Shown: positions 37,238-46,130 of the stretch, in pieces
How positions within the stretch are numbered: position 1 is the first letter of the stretch
Layout: each line of letters begins with the position of its first letter
Origin: Planctomycetales bacterium 10988
GTDB taxonomy: Bacteria; Planctomycetota; Planctomycetia; Pirellulales; Pb10988
Assembly (NCBI GenBank): GCA_009664345.1
Contig: CP043547.1
Coordinates: forward strand, 6,414,709 to 6,478,708
Length of the DNA: 64,000 nt
Direction of reading: 5' to 3'
Position numbers and translations under genes: made by a program
Notes under the pieces: generated by a model
What the model was told of the DNA's origin: nothing
The model's database searches: none
What the model saw: only the letters and a program-made list of their open reading frames with translations

Positions 37238-38782
37238 ATGGCGAAACTGACCGATATTTTTCATTATGAAGATGATACATGGATAGGTAGAATTGTCTTC
37301 CCACCAACACCACAATTCCACCTGAGAGATAGAAGGGAAAATACTCTGAAGGAATTTTCCTTCGAAGCGGTTGTAATCTCGGAAGATAGCCCTTGGGTGC
37401 AAGTTCAACATAATGAATGGTCAGATGACTATCCCGATGTCTATCGAGGGTATGCCAAAAAGGAGGAACTCATTCGGATCGAAGATGCCGTTGCTTATTT
37501 TTCGCAGATAATAGAGGAATCTCCCGAGAGTCGTTGGGGATGGCTTTCGAGGAGTATTGCGTGGGCGATCCAAGAAGAATTTAAAGCTGCTATATCAGAT
37601 ATCTCCGAGGTAATACGACTAGAACCGCTCCCACAATCTTATTCAATGCGTGCTAAATACTATATACGAATAAGAGATTTTCATCGAGCATTGGAAGACC
37701 TTCATAAGATTATAGAACTCGAACCTGGAAATGCTCAGTTTCTATTTCAACGAGGGGAGTATTGGTACGAACAGCTTGAAACAGAAAAGGCAATCAAGGA
37801 TTTTACGCAAGCGATTGAAAGTGCCCCTTTATATCCTAAGTGTCTCTTTCTTCGAGGCCAGGCATGGACAAGGTTAAGAGACCATCAAAAAGCACTTGAG
37901 GATTTCACTGAAACAATCCGCCTAGATCCAGAATTTATCGAAGCATATCGATCTCGGGCAGCCACTTGGAGCATCCTCCAAGAGTATGAAAAAGCTATTG
38001 AGGATTGTAATACAATGATTCGGCTGAATCCGGAATCTTATGATGGTTACTTTATGCGTGGGTATGCTCGGCATGTTAGTAAAAATTTTGAGTTAGCCAT
38101 AAAAGACTATAATGAGGCAATTCTGCGATATGCTGATAACTTCTACCTGATTGTCCATCGTGGAATGGCTTATCTATTGATGGAAAATTACTCAAAAGCG
38201 AGGGAGGATTTTAATAAAGTCCTACAACTAGCTCCTGGAGATGTCATGGCTTATAGAGGTCTAGGCGCTATATTTGCCGTCCAAGGTGAACATCATAAAG
38301 CAATCGAGAGCTATTCTAGGTCGATTAAATACTCCCGTAAAATATCCGTGACTTACGGCATGAGAGGCTGTTCCTATACACTATTGGGTGACTACGAGAA
38401 AGCATTGACGGATTTTGAAACTTGTCGGAAGCTTGATAATCCTTACGTGTTGCCCAGAGATTTGGCGTATTTCTTGGCTGTTTGCCCCGATGAACACTAT
38501 CGCGACACACCTCGTGCATTGGAATTAGCAGAGGAGGCGAAAACGAAAGGGAGGCTTAAAGCGGATTGGTCCTTCGATGCTACGCTTGCGGCTGCCCACG
38601 CATCCAATCATGACTTCGAACAAGCCATACACTTTCAAGAACTCTGCCTGAAAGACCCCACCATCAGCGAAAAGCACAAAACCGCCCAAGCGTCGGTCAT
38701 ATTACTCTATCAGAAGGGGCAACCCTTGCGGGACTTTGGAATTCTTTATCATCATATTCTTGATACGACCCTCAATACCTAA
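37238..38782 (+). CDS. Tetratricopeptide repeat protein with N-terminal SH3-like part
   Basis: The first 80 residues look like an SH3-type beta module (DDTWIGRIVF, WVQVQHNEW, YRGYAKKEELIRIEDA). About ten TPR units follow, recognisable by pairs such as RGQAWTRLRDHQKALEDFTE and AIRLDP-like ends. It starts 26 bases after the IS element in an AT-rich stretch. TPR proteins mediate protein contacts; no target can be named. Confidence 0.8.
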   Translation: MAKLTDIFHYEDDTWIGRIVFPPTPQFHLRDRRENTLKEFSFEAVVISEDSPWVQVQHNEWSDDYPDVYRGYAKKEELIRIEDAVAYFSQIIEESPESRWGWLSRSIAWAIQEEFKAAISDISEVIRLEPLPQSYSMRAKYYIRIRDFHRALEDLHKIIELEPGNAQFLFQRGEYWYEQLETEKAIKDFTQAIESAPLYPKCLFLRGQAWTRLRDHQKALEDFTETIRLDPEFIEAYRSRAATWSILQEYEKAIEDCNTMIRLNPESYDGYFMRGYARHVSKNFELAIKDYNEAILRYADNFYLIVHRGMAYLLMENYSKAREDFNKVLQLAPGDVMAYRGLGAIFAVQGEHHKAIESYSRSIKYSRKISVTYGMRGCSYTLLGDYEKALTDFETCRKLDNPYVLPRDLAYFLAVCPDEHYRDTPRALELAEEAKTKGRLKADWSFDATLAAAHASNHDFEQAIHFQELCLKDPTISEKHKTAQASVILLYQKGQPLRDFGILYHHILDTTLNT

Positions 38783-38884
38783 CCATTTCCCTTCCGACCT
38801 CCATCGATCTCAATTCCTTCATATTTTTTCAAAAAAGTTGTAACACTTCTCTTTCTTATGGAGAGATAGAAGTACAGGCCATGA

Positions 38885-38896
38885 CCTCTTAAGAGG
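38885..38896. promoter_or_regulatory. Palindrome CCTCTTAAGAGG upstream of the sigma factor gene
   Basis: A perfect 12-bp palindrome 51 bases before the sigma factor start codon; it could be an operator. No protein that would bind it is identified. Confidence 0.35.
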
Positions 38897-38947
38897 GCGA
38901 GACGAACCAGATTTCCAGCAATAGCCATATTTCCGGCGAATGACGAT

Positions 38948-39478
38948 ATGCTCAGTGAGAAGGATCAAGAACTTTTTACCGCCCTCTGGACCGAGGTCCA
39001 GCCGGAAGTTTCGCGTTATATTGCTTCTTTAGTCGGTGATTCTTCCGCGGTTCGCGATATTTTGCAATCGACCTCGTTGGCCTTGCTGCGGAAGTTTTCC
39101 CAGTACGACCCTGCCCTTCCGTTTCTGCCTTGGGCACTTGGAGTGGCAAAGTTTGAGCTTTTGGCTTTTCGTCGGGATACTGCTCGAAACCGGATCTGTT
39201 TTAATACCAGTTTACTCGATCAATATACCCAGACCTGGGCGGAGGTTGCTCCGCGCTTGTCCGAGGAGAAAGATGCCTTGCGACTTTGTGTCAAACAATT
39301 GCCCCCTAAGGAACGAGATTTGATGCGACTACGTTATTTCGAAGAACTTAATTCGCAGGAGATTGCAAAACGGTTACGGATCAAGGCTACGAATGTCCGT
39401 GTTCGATTACAGCGTATTCGTGAACGACTTCGAAACTGCGTCCAACAAAGGCTCAAATTGGAAGGAGGATCGTTATGA
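38948..39478 (+). CDS. ECF-like RNA polymerase sigma factor (Rhodopirellula/Verrucomicrobium type)
   Basis: The 176-residue product has sigma region 2 (DILQSTSLALLRKFSQYDP, FLPWALGVAKFEL) and region 4 (LPPKERDLMRLRYFEELNSQEIA-like, with a helix-turn-helix SQEIAKRLRIKATNVRVRLQR). This pattern marks the group known from Rhodopirellula and Verrucomicrobium. It overlaps the FecR-like gene by four bases (ATGA), a mark of cotranslation with its probable regulator. Confidence 0.92.
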   Translation: MLSEKDQELFTALWTEVQPEVSRYIASLVGDSSAVRDILQSTSLALLRKFSQYDPALPFLPWALGVAKFELLAFRRDTARNRICFNTSLLDQYTQTWAEVAPRLSEEKDALRLCVKQLPPKERDLMRLRYFEELNSQEIAKRLRIKATNVRVRLQRIRERLRNCVQQRLKLEGGSL

Positions 39479-40821
39479 ACTCGGAAGGTCAACAGCTCGT
39501 CCAGCGATCACTCGATTCCGAATTGACCGGGTCCGAGTCCGAGGCTTTGGAAAATTGGCTGCAAGCAGACCCGGAACATCTTCGGATGTATGTCGAAGAA
39601 CATCTCCGCCACGAACAACTCCGCGAAGTTCTGCAAGCTGAATTTATGGAGGAAGCGGTCCAACATTCGCTAAAGGAACCTGCACCTCAGGCGGATTTCA
39701 CTCGGAGGAACACGCTTCTGGTAGGAGGCTTTGCCCTCGCGGCAATGATCCTCCTGATGATTTCGATTTGGCGTCCTGAAGCAGCGACCTCTCCCATTAT
39801 TTCTGCTCAGGTGCTTTCCGCGACTGGCCTCAAGGGCCGCATGGAGCCAATCCATTGGCAATCGGGCGAAGCCATTCAACTTCAACGTGTGGACCTTGAG
39901 GCAGGTACGCTTTCTCTCGCCCTCGCTTCGGAAATCTTCCTCGAATTTCAAGCCCCTGTAGAGGCTGAATTCTTAGGGGATATGCGATTGCGATTGTATC
40001 AAGGCCGCGTCAATGCAGAGGTTGGCTCTCCTGGCAAGGGCTTCACGGTGGTTACGGATGCCGGGGAAGTCGTCGACCTTGGCACCCGTTTCGGAGTCGA
40101 AGCCGATCGCGATGGCGAATCCCGGGTTGCCGTTTTTACTGGAAAAGTCCAAGTTCGCTCCACGGATTGTAATCGTCAGCAGAAGACGATCCTGCTGAGC
40201 GAAGGGCAGGCCGCTCGCTTCTCGGTGTTGGCGGGATTACGTCGCTGGGACCAAGTGGCCTTGGCAGCAAAAGAAGCGGGGATTGCCGCCGCTGATTTTG
40301 ATGCACTGATTCGCACCGTTCGCGACAACCTCGGGGACCAAGAGTTACATCCTTTTTATGGAGTGGTCCAGGGAGGGATGCGAGAAGGTGCTTTGACTTA
40401 TACCGATAAGCCTGGACCCAAATGGCAAGCCAACCCCGGGGAGCCTTTTCCTCATTGGCTCGAAGGTGCCGATGTAGTACGGACGTACCATCAATTTCGC
40501 AACCGCCGCCGGTATGAATTGACCATTACTTTAAATCAGGCGGCCACCGTTTATGTTATTCATGATGCGAGAGTTCCCCCTCCCGCTTGGCTTAAAGAAA
40601 CGTTTTCCGATACCGGGGCAAGGTTGCGGATAGGCCCTTGGAACCCTGCTACGGCCAACCAGCCTGGATTTATTGTCGATGAAGATGGCCCTTATTTACC
40701 GGTTGCCGTGTGGGAATGCCAAGCAGGCCCCGGAGACTTAACCCTTGGGCCACCCCGAGATTCAAAAACCACTTTTTCGATTATGATGTATGGCGTCCTC
40801 GTCAAGCGTTCCTCGTCTTGA
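39475..40821 (+). CDS. FecR-like membrane anti-sigma protein
   Basis: The 448-residue protein has an N-terminal cytoplasmic part with many acidic residues, one membrane helix (about 82-98, VGGFALAAMILLMISIW), a FecR domain (about 130-220, VVDLGTRFGVEADRDGESRVAV) and a C-terminal beta-rich extension. It is a transmembrane regulator for the sigma factor encoded directly upstream. GGAGG precedes the ATG. The regulon probably includes the following DUF1592 and DUF1552 genes. Confidence 0.9.
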   Translation: MNSEGQQLVQRSLDSELTGSESEALENWLQADPEHLRMYVEEHLRHEQLREVLQAEFMEEAVQHSLKEPAPQADFTRRNTLLVGGFALAAMILLMISIWRPEAATSPIISAQVLSATGLKGRMEPIHWQSGEAIQLQRVDLEAGTLSLALASEIFLEFQAPVEAEFLGDMRLRLYQGRVNAEVGSPGKGFTVVTDAGEVVDLGTRFGVEADRDGESRVAVFTGKVQVRSTDCNRQQKTILLSEGQAARFSVLAGLRRWDQVALAAKEAGIAAADFDALIRTVRDNLGDQELHPFYGVVQGGMREGALTYTDKPGPKWQANPGEPFPHWLEGADVVRTYHQFRNRRRYELTITLNQAATVYVIHDARVPPPAWLKETFSDTGARLRIGPWNPATANQPGFIVDEDGPYLPVAVWECQAGPGDLTLGPPRDSKTTFSIMMYGVLVKRSSS

Positions 40822-40879
40822 GGAACCAAACTCCCTCAGCTTCTCCGCCCCTGCTTTCGATCCTAGTACAAAAGAGACG

Positions 40880-42907
40880 ATGTCTATGAAACGAATCCTT
40901 CCTCTATTCGCTGGCTTAAGCCTGCTCGGCCTCACCCCGATAGCCGAAGCAGCCAACCCACTCACTAACTTTTCAGAAAAATATTGTTCTTGGTGTCATA
41001 ACGAAGATGGGGCAAGTGGAGAAGTCGATCTTGGCCCGATTGCCGCGGCTCCCCAAGAAACCTCTCCGGCTGTTTTGCAAAAGTTGTTCGATGCGATCAC
41101 CCTGGGCGAAATGCCTCCCCAGGACGAAGAGCAACCAACCCCAGCGGAACGGCAAGAAATCGCCGACTTTCTCAGCGTTTTGCTGGCCCAGGCAGGAGCG
41201 AAAGCGGATGAAAAAATGTCTCTGCCCGGTTATGGGAATTACGTGGACCATGAAAAGCTTTTTACGGAGCCAGAGGTTCGCAAGGCGGCCACGCCGGCCC
41301 GACTATGGCGAATGAGTCCGCATATTTTTATGGATAAAGCGAATCGGGTCACGCGTTCTCCCTTGCTGCGTCCTCAACGGAACCAAGGTGGCGATGGCCT
41401 CCACCCCGCATTTGCCTACATGACGCCGCCGCATACTTTCCGTGATCACTCGGAAATTCATGAGTTCGAGGAAGCGACGACCGAACTCCTTTTTGATATC
41501 TGCTGGCAGATTGCCGGGATTCAAGTGAATTCCAGACGTATGCCAAGACCGATGCAGGAGATTATCAAGAAGCGTACGATAACCGAGCGAGATTGGTCGT
41601 ACTTGATCCGGTATCAATATGCCTCCGCCATGCAACGTGAGCCGACCAGCGAAGAAACCGAGCGACTCATTGCATTGGGAGAGCAGACCTCTCGAGACGC
41701 ATCACAAGCGGAAGCCATTCAAACCGTCTTGGCCGCGGTGCTTCTTCAACCCGATGCCGTATATCGCTTCGAAGTCGGACAAGGCGAACCCGATGAATGG
41801 GGTCGAGTCCATCTGGCTCCTTACGAATTGATGAATGCCGTTAGCTATGCCCTGACGGATTCCCCACCGGATAATACACTCAAAGCGGCTGCCGAGCGGG
41901 GACAATTGGAAGATCGAAGACAGGTCGAACGTCACGTTAAACGGTTGCTAAACACCCCTGAAAAATCGATGCCTCGTCTGCTTCGTTTTTTTCAAGAATA
42001 CTTTGAATACCCCCGTGCTGCCGAGGTTTTCAAAGACGCAAGGCGGGCGAATGCCATTTTCGTCAATGAACGGATTGAAGATGCGGATATGCTCGTCGAG
42101 TACGTTCTGAAAGAGGATCGTGAGGTACTGAAGCGGCTGCTTACTGAAAAGCGATTCTTCGTCATGGGGCCGGGCATGCCGAATCGCGAGCCTCCAGAAC
42201 GTCGCGCTCGTCTCTATTATCTCCCGGATTTTGGCTTCCCGCGGGATTGGACATGGGAGAGAAAGCAACCACTTGAACCGCTCGAAGGGCATCGTTCTGG
42301 GATTCTCACCCACCCTGCGTGGCTGATGGCGTTTTCCGATAATGAAAAGAATCAGGCCATTCAACGCGGCCGTTGGATTTGGATGAAGTTACTCGGCGGC
42401 ACGGTGCCGGACACCCCAATCGGTGTAGATGCCAAACTGCCCACCGATCCACATTTGACGCTCCGCGAGAAAATGCATGTAACGAAAGAGCAATACTGTT
42501 GGCGATGCCATCAACGCATGGACCCTCTCGGCTTGCCGCTGGAGCAATTCGATGATTTCGGTCGTTACCGTGAACAGGAATTGAATCGCCCCGTGGAAAC
42601 CACCGGCACCATCTCCGTCGGAGACCCAGACCTTGATGGGCCTGTTGAGAATCCCTATGAGATGCTGGATCGGCTCGCTAACTCCGAGCGGGTTGAACAA
42701 GTGTTTGTCCGCCATGCGTTCCGTTATTTCCTTGGCCGAAATGAAACGATCGAGGATGCCCCGACTTTGATCGATGCCCATCGTGCTTATCAACAAAGCG
42801 GAGGCAGCATGAAGGCGTTAGTAACCTCCTTGCTGATATCCGATTCTTTCCTTTACCGACGTCTCCCCACAAATACCGTTGCGACTCTGACAAGTGAGCT
42901 TGACTGA
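40880..42907 (+). CDS. Planctomycete DUF1592/DUF1588/DUF1585 cytochrome c-like protein
   Basis: I chose the ATG at 40880 (MSMKRIL, signal sequence ending at EAANP), since the ORF open to 40790 overlaps the FecR-like gene. The 675-residue product has two c-type heme motifs, CSWCH near residue 40 and CWRCH near 540, the DUF1592 region (about 260-400), DUF1588 (about 475-555) and DUF1585 (about 600-670). These proteins are abundant in planctomycetes and are always paired with DUF1552 or DUF1501 partners, which here follows directly. Confidence 0.93.
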   Translation: MSMKRILPLFAGLSLLGLTPIAEAANPLTNFSEKYCSWCHNEDGASGEVDLGPIAAAPQETSPAVLQKLFDAITLGEMPPQDEEQPTPAERQEIADFLSVLLAQAGAKADEKMSLPGYGNYVDHEKLFTEPEVRKAATPARLWRMSPHIFMDKANRVTRSPLLRPQRNQGGDGLHPAFAYMTPPHTFRDHSEIHEFEEATTELLFDICWQIAGIQVNSRRMPRPMQEIIKKRTITERDWSYLIRYQYASAMQREPTSEETERLIALGEQTSRDASQAEAIQTVLAAVLLQPDAVYRFEVGQGEPDEWGRVHLAPYELMNAVSYALTDSPPDNTLKAAAERGQLEDRRQVERHVKRLLNTPEKSMPRLLRFFQEYFEYPRAAEVFKDARRANAIFVNERIEDADMLVEYVLKEDREVLKRLLTEKRFFVMGPGMPNREPPERRARLYYLPDFGFPRDWTWERKQPLEPLEGHRSGILTHPAWLMAFSDNEKNQAIQRGRWIWMKLLGGTVPDTPIGVDAKLPTDPHLTLREKMHVTKEQYCWRCHQRMDPLGLPLEQFDDFGRYREQELNRPVETTGTISVGDPDLDGPVENPYEMLDRLANSERVEQVFVRHAFRYFLGRNETIEDAPTLIDAHRAYQQSGGSMKALVTSLLISDSFLYRRLPTNTVATLTSELD

Positions 42908-44289
42908 TGAATCATAAAAACTACTTTTCGCGTCGTCGTTTTATCCAATCGCTTTCTCTCGGAGCAAGCACTCCGATCCTTGGTTCGATGCTCAATCGGA
43001 TTGCCATGGGTGCCCAGGGAGAGATCGCCCCTATGCGATTCCTCTTTGTCGTCGAAGGCAATAGCGTTCCCCCTCGGCAAGTCCATCCAGAGGGCATTCC
43101 CTATGTCGAAAGAGAAAAACGTGATCGCTACGTAGAGCATTCACTCCATGGATTGAAGCTTCCTCCGGCTTTAGTTCCGGTAGAAGACTTTCGCGAACGG
43201 CTGACGATTGTCCAAGGACTTTCGGGGCGAATGTGTTCCGGAGGCCATTCCAGCGATCATGGCGCGCTCGGGGCCTACCATGCCAACCAAGGTCGTGACA
43301 TTCAAGCCGCCACGATCGATGGGATGCTTGGACAAGCTTTCCCCAGCATTTTCGATAACCTTGTGCTTGGAATTTCCAGCGATACCGACAAGGTCGTTGA
43401 CTTCAACTGTTCGGCATCCTCCCCCAACCGCTCTTTGGCTACGATCCTGCATCCTGACGTCGCTTACGGTCGTCTCTTTGGAAGTGTGGCCGAAGGAACC
43501 GCTCGTTCGACTTTCCAAGCTCGCAAAAATCTCCTCGATTTCATGCAACAAGATATCCGCCGTGCCCGTCGTGAGGTTGGCTCTGTAGATCGGGAGAAGC
43601 TCGACACTTACTTGAGTGCATTTGAATCCCTCGGAATGAAATCGAAACGACTCGTCGAAGTCCGCGATCAACTTGTAGAAGTCGCTCCCCATCTGACCAA
43701 TAAATATACGTCAACGGTAGAGACGGATCGGCTTGATGCCCATTTTGAGTTGGTAACCGCGGCTCTCATCGGCGGCCTGACTAACTGTGCGACGATCGCT
43801 TCAGGTGTCGGCTTCCCCAACTTTAATGTCACCTTCAGTGGGTTAGGCATCAACACCGGAAAACATCCCATCGGGCATGCCCTCTACGACAAGGAGGATC
43901 AATCCGCTTGGGAGATGGCCGAAAAGATCAAGGCTTTCCACTTCAGTCTGATCGCACGCACGATGCGGGCACTCGATCAAATTCCGGAAGGAAACGGCAC
44001 CATGCTCGATCGAACGATCGTGGTTTATCTCAGCGATGGAGCCGAAACGCACCATAGCCAATGTTTTGAATGGCCGTTTGTGGTCCTTGGGACAGGCGAT
44101 GGAAAGATCAAGTCGGGCGGACGTTACCTCCAGTTCCCGAATTATGCCAACCGCGGACATCGCACCATCAATAGCCTTTACAACACGCTGTTGCATGCCG
44201 CAGGCATTCCGTATGACACCTTCGGAACGATGGACCCCAACCTCACCGAAGACATGCATCATGGCCCCCTCACCGAAATGCTCGTGTAA
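42907..44289 (+). CDS. DUF1552 family protein with Tat signal
   Basis: The 460-residue protein has a Tat signal (SRRRFIQSLSL) and the DUF1552 pattern (MRFLFVVEGNSVPP, MCSGGHSSDHGA, FNVTFSGLGINTG, IVVYLSDGAETHHSQ). The DUF1592 stop and this ATG overlap by one base (TGATG). DUF1552 proteins have an alkaline-phosphatase-like fold in part; the substrate is unknown. It is exported folded and presumably works with the cytochrome protein. A terminator follows. Confidence 0.93.
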   Translation: MNHKNYFSRRRFIQSLSLGASTPILGSMLNRIAMGAQGEIAPMRFLFVVEGNSVPPRQVHPEGIPYVEREKRDRYVEHSLHGLKLPPALVPVEDFRERLTIVQGLSGRMCSGGHSSDHGALGAYHANQGRDIQAATIDGMLGQAFPSIFDNLVLGISSDTDKVVDFNCSASSPNRSLATILHPDVAYGRLFGSVAEGTARSTFQARKNLLDFMQQDIRRARREVGSVDREKLDTYLSAFESLGMKSKRLVEVRDQLVEVAPHLTNKYTSTVETDRLDAHFELVTAALIGGLTNCATIASGVGFPNFNVTFSGLGINTGKHPIGHALYDKEDQSAWEMAEKIKAFHFSLIARTMRALDQIPEGNGTMLDRTIVVYLSDGAETHHSQCFEWPFVVLGTGDGKIKSGGRYLQFPNYANRGHRTINSLYNTLLHAAGIPYDTFGTMDPNLTEDMHHGPLTEMLV

Positions 44290-44312
44290 AGATAAAAAGT
44301 GTTTTTTAAATG

Positions 44313-44355
44313 AAAAGGCAGAGAGTGAACTCAAATCATTCTCTGCCTTTTTTTT
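44313..44355 (+). terminator. Rho-independent terminator after the DUF1552 gene
   Basis: AAAAGGCAGAGA (44313-44324) pairs perfectly with TCTCTGCCTTTT (44340-44351) around a 15-base loop, and a T run continues to 44355. Confidence 0.95.
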
Positions 44356-44382
44356 GAGCGCCTATTTCGTTTATCCCTAGCG

Positions 44383-44754
44383 CCCTGGTGGCAGAGTCGA
44401 TAGACTTGAGGCTGTTGAGTTTGACACCAGGGAGTAGATCGATGAGGTGTTCTAAAGAGCGACGGCTGGAAGTGCTCGCTGATGCGAAGGCGGGGATTGC
44501 AACCTATCGGCAGTTATTTTTGATAAGAAACAATAAAGTTATATACATTGATGTTGGAATGGTAGACTACCGGCTTAATATTGAGCGACTGGTAACAACG
44601 TTCAAATCTATTTCTCAAAGAGGCGGAGAATCCAAATCGATTTATTCTTATGCCTAACACGACCGATACCATCTATCTTCGGTTTGGAAATCCAGAAGAG
44701 ATTTTTCCAATCTTTGATTCATTCGGTTTAAGAACAATTAAATTATCGAATTGA
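44383..44754 (+). pseudogene. Remnants of mobile or small accessory genes
   Basis: An inverted repeat CCCTGGTG/CACCAGGG (44383-44390, 44425-44432) is followed by an ATG at 44442 and a short frame (MRCSKERRLEVLADAKAGIA) like the N-terminus of a transposase helix-turn-helix, which then drifts into an AT-rich non-homologous frame ending at 44657. A second short frame starts at 44650 (MPNTTDTIYLRFG) and ends at 44753. Neither gene is intact; the family assignment is a guess. Confidence 0.35.
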
Positions 44755-44943
44755 TTACTCGCGGTAGTATTCATCTTCGTCGCCGTCGGCCCACCAGAAG
44801 TCGTTGGGGGAGGGACCTTCGATGGTATAAGATTCTTCCAACCAACGACCAAGGTCGATGTTGCGACAACGGTGCGAACAGAATGGAAGATGTCTCGCAC
44901 CTTTGGGAGGGTCAAATTGTTTGCGGCAGACAGGACATTGCAT
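44755..44943 (-). CDS. yacG: DNA gyrase inhibitor YacG
   Basis: I used the ATG at 44943 with GGAGGT seven bases before it. The 62-residue product has the zinc site CPVC...FCSHRC and the motif NIDLGRWLEESYTI; YacG binds GyrB and inhibits gyrase in Escherichia coli. It is the last gene of the dnaJ-grpE-fmdB-like unit. Confidence 0.93.
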   Translation of the reverse strand: MQCPVCRKQFDPPKGARHLPFCSHRCRNIDLGRWLEESYTIEGPSPNDFWWADGDEDEYYRE

Positions 44944-45012
44944 AAGAACTACCTCCGGTAAATTGCCGATGCCCCATTTCACTGTCTTATCAAACGTATC
45001 GAAAGGCAGGGG

Positions 45013-45312
45013 TTAGTCACTGGAGCTGCTTGAGCTTTTACTCGAACTGTCAGAACTGCTCGACTTTTCTTTCGAGCCGCTATCGGAACTCTTCGGAGCG
45101 TCCCCTTTGGCGGCGTTCTTGTAATTCGAACTGCGGTAATCTGTTTGATAGAAACCGGACCCTTTAAAGAGTACGGCCGCCCCGGCTCCGATCAAGCGAC
45201 GAAGTTTCGCTTCTCCACATTCCGGGCAGTCCGTCAAGGCATCGGCAGTAATGGATTGACGTTGTTCAAATTGATGTCCACAGTTTTCGCAGCGATATTC
45301 GTATGTTGGCAT
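45013..45312 (-). CDS. FmdB-type zinc ribbon protein
   Basis: The 99-residue product has the zinc ribbon MPTYEYRCENCGHQFE and CPECGEAKLRRLIG (four Cys), the FmdB putative regulator family, then a Ser/Lys/Asp-rich tail of about 25 residues. The function is unknown. It lies in the chaperone operon between grpE and yacG. Confidence 0.9.
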   Translation of the reverse strand: MPTYEYRCENCGHQFEQRQSITADALTDCPECGEAKLRRLIGAGAAVLFKGSGFYQTDYRSSNYKNAAKGDAPKSSDSGSKEKSSSSDSSSKSSSSSSD

Positions 45313-45404
45313 GAAAGGGTCTCACTAAAAAAACAAAACGACCTCAACAAGTGGGGTTCAGGGTCACTTCAATAGATACGCACTTCGACTCGGTCCAGTT
45401 CCGG

Positions 45405-46055
45405 CTATTCTTCCGAATCCGACGGGGCCGGAGCGGGGGCACCCGAGGAGACCGAGACCTGGCTTGGACGGATAACTCGGTCATTCATCTGATATCCGCT
45501 TCGAAGCTCTTGCAGAACTGTCATTTCTGGATGATCTTCGCTTGGCTGACGTAACAGGGCTTCGTGTAAATTCGGATCAAACGGTTGATGCAAAGCGTCG
45601 ATCTTCTTACAGCCATGCTGATTCAAAGCGGATTCAAATTGCTGAATGACCATCGAAAAACCCTTCTTGAGGCTCTCGACATCCTCGGTCTTATCCGCCG
45701 CTTGCAGGGCAAGTTGCATGTGATCCAAGATCGTCAGCAAATCGCGGAGCATCGGAATCGCAGCATATTGCCGAACATCTTGAATCTCTCGCTGGGCACG
45801 GCGGCGGGTGTTTTCCAATTCCGCCTGCGTTCGCAAGAGCTTACTTTCGAGAGAATGAATCTTCTCTTGCAATTCCTCTTCGCGGTTTCGCAACGAATAA
45901 TCTTCCGGAAGAATGATCTCAGGGGGGGCGAGTTCCTCTCCTTCCGGTTCGGTTGGAGGTTCCTGTTCCGGGCTTGCTTCGGCGGAGGCCGTTTCTTCTT
46001 CGTTAGGAACGACCGGTTCTTCCGAAGGTTCTTCCGGGGAAGCTGAGAAAGTCAT
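45405..46055 (-). CDS. grpE: Nucleotide exchange factor GrpE
   Basis: The 216-residue protein has an acidic, Pro-rich N-terminus (about 60 residues), a long coiled coil, and the GrpE beta domain near the end (FDPNLHEALL, MTVLQELRSGYQMNDRVIRPSQV). It releases ADP from DnaK. AGAGGTAAACC precedes the ATG. It follows dnaJ by 75 bases; the dnaK gene itself is not in this window. Confidence 0.95.
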   Translation of the reverse strand: MTFSASPEEPSEEPVVPNEEETASAEASPEQEPPTEPEGEELAPPEIILPEDYSLRNREEELQEKIHSLESKLLRTQAELENTRRRAQREIQDVRQYAAIPMLRDLLTILDHMQLALQAADKTEDVESLKKGFSMVIQQFESALNQHGCKKIDALHQPFDPNLHEALLRQPSEDHPEMTVLQELRSGYQMNDRVIRPSQVSVSSGAPAPAPSDSEE

Positions 46056-46113
46056 GGTTTACCTCTAATCCAAAATATGCTCGGTGAGCCGGTTCTTATC
46101 GAACCTTCACTCT

Positions 46114-46125
46114 AAAAGTACTTTT
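46114..46125. repeat. Palindrome AAAAGTACTTTT between dnaJ and grpE
   Basis: An exact copy in the 75-base space between dnaJ (stop at 46131) and grpE (start at 46055). Confidence 0.9.
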
Positions 46126-46130
46126 TATAG

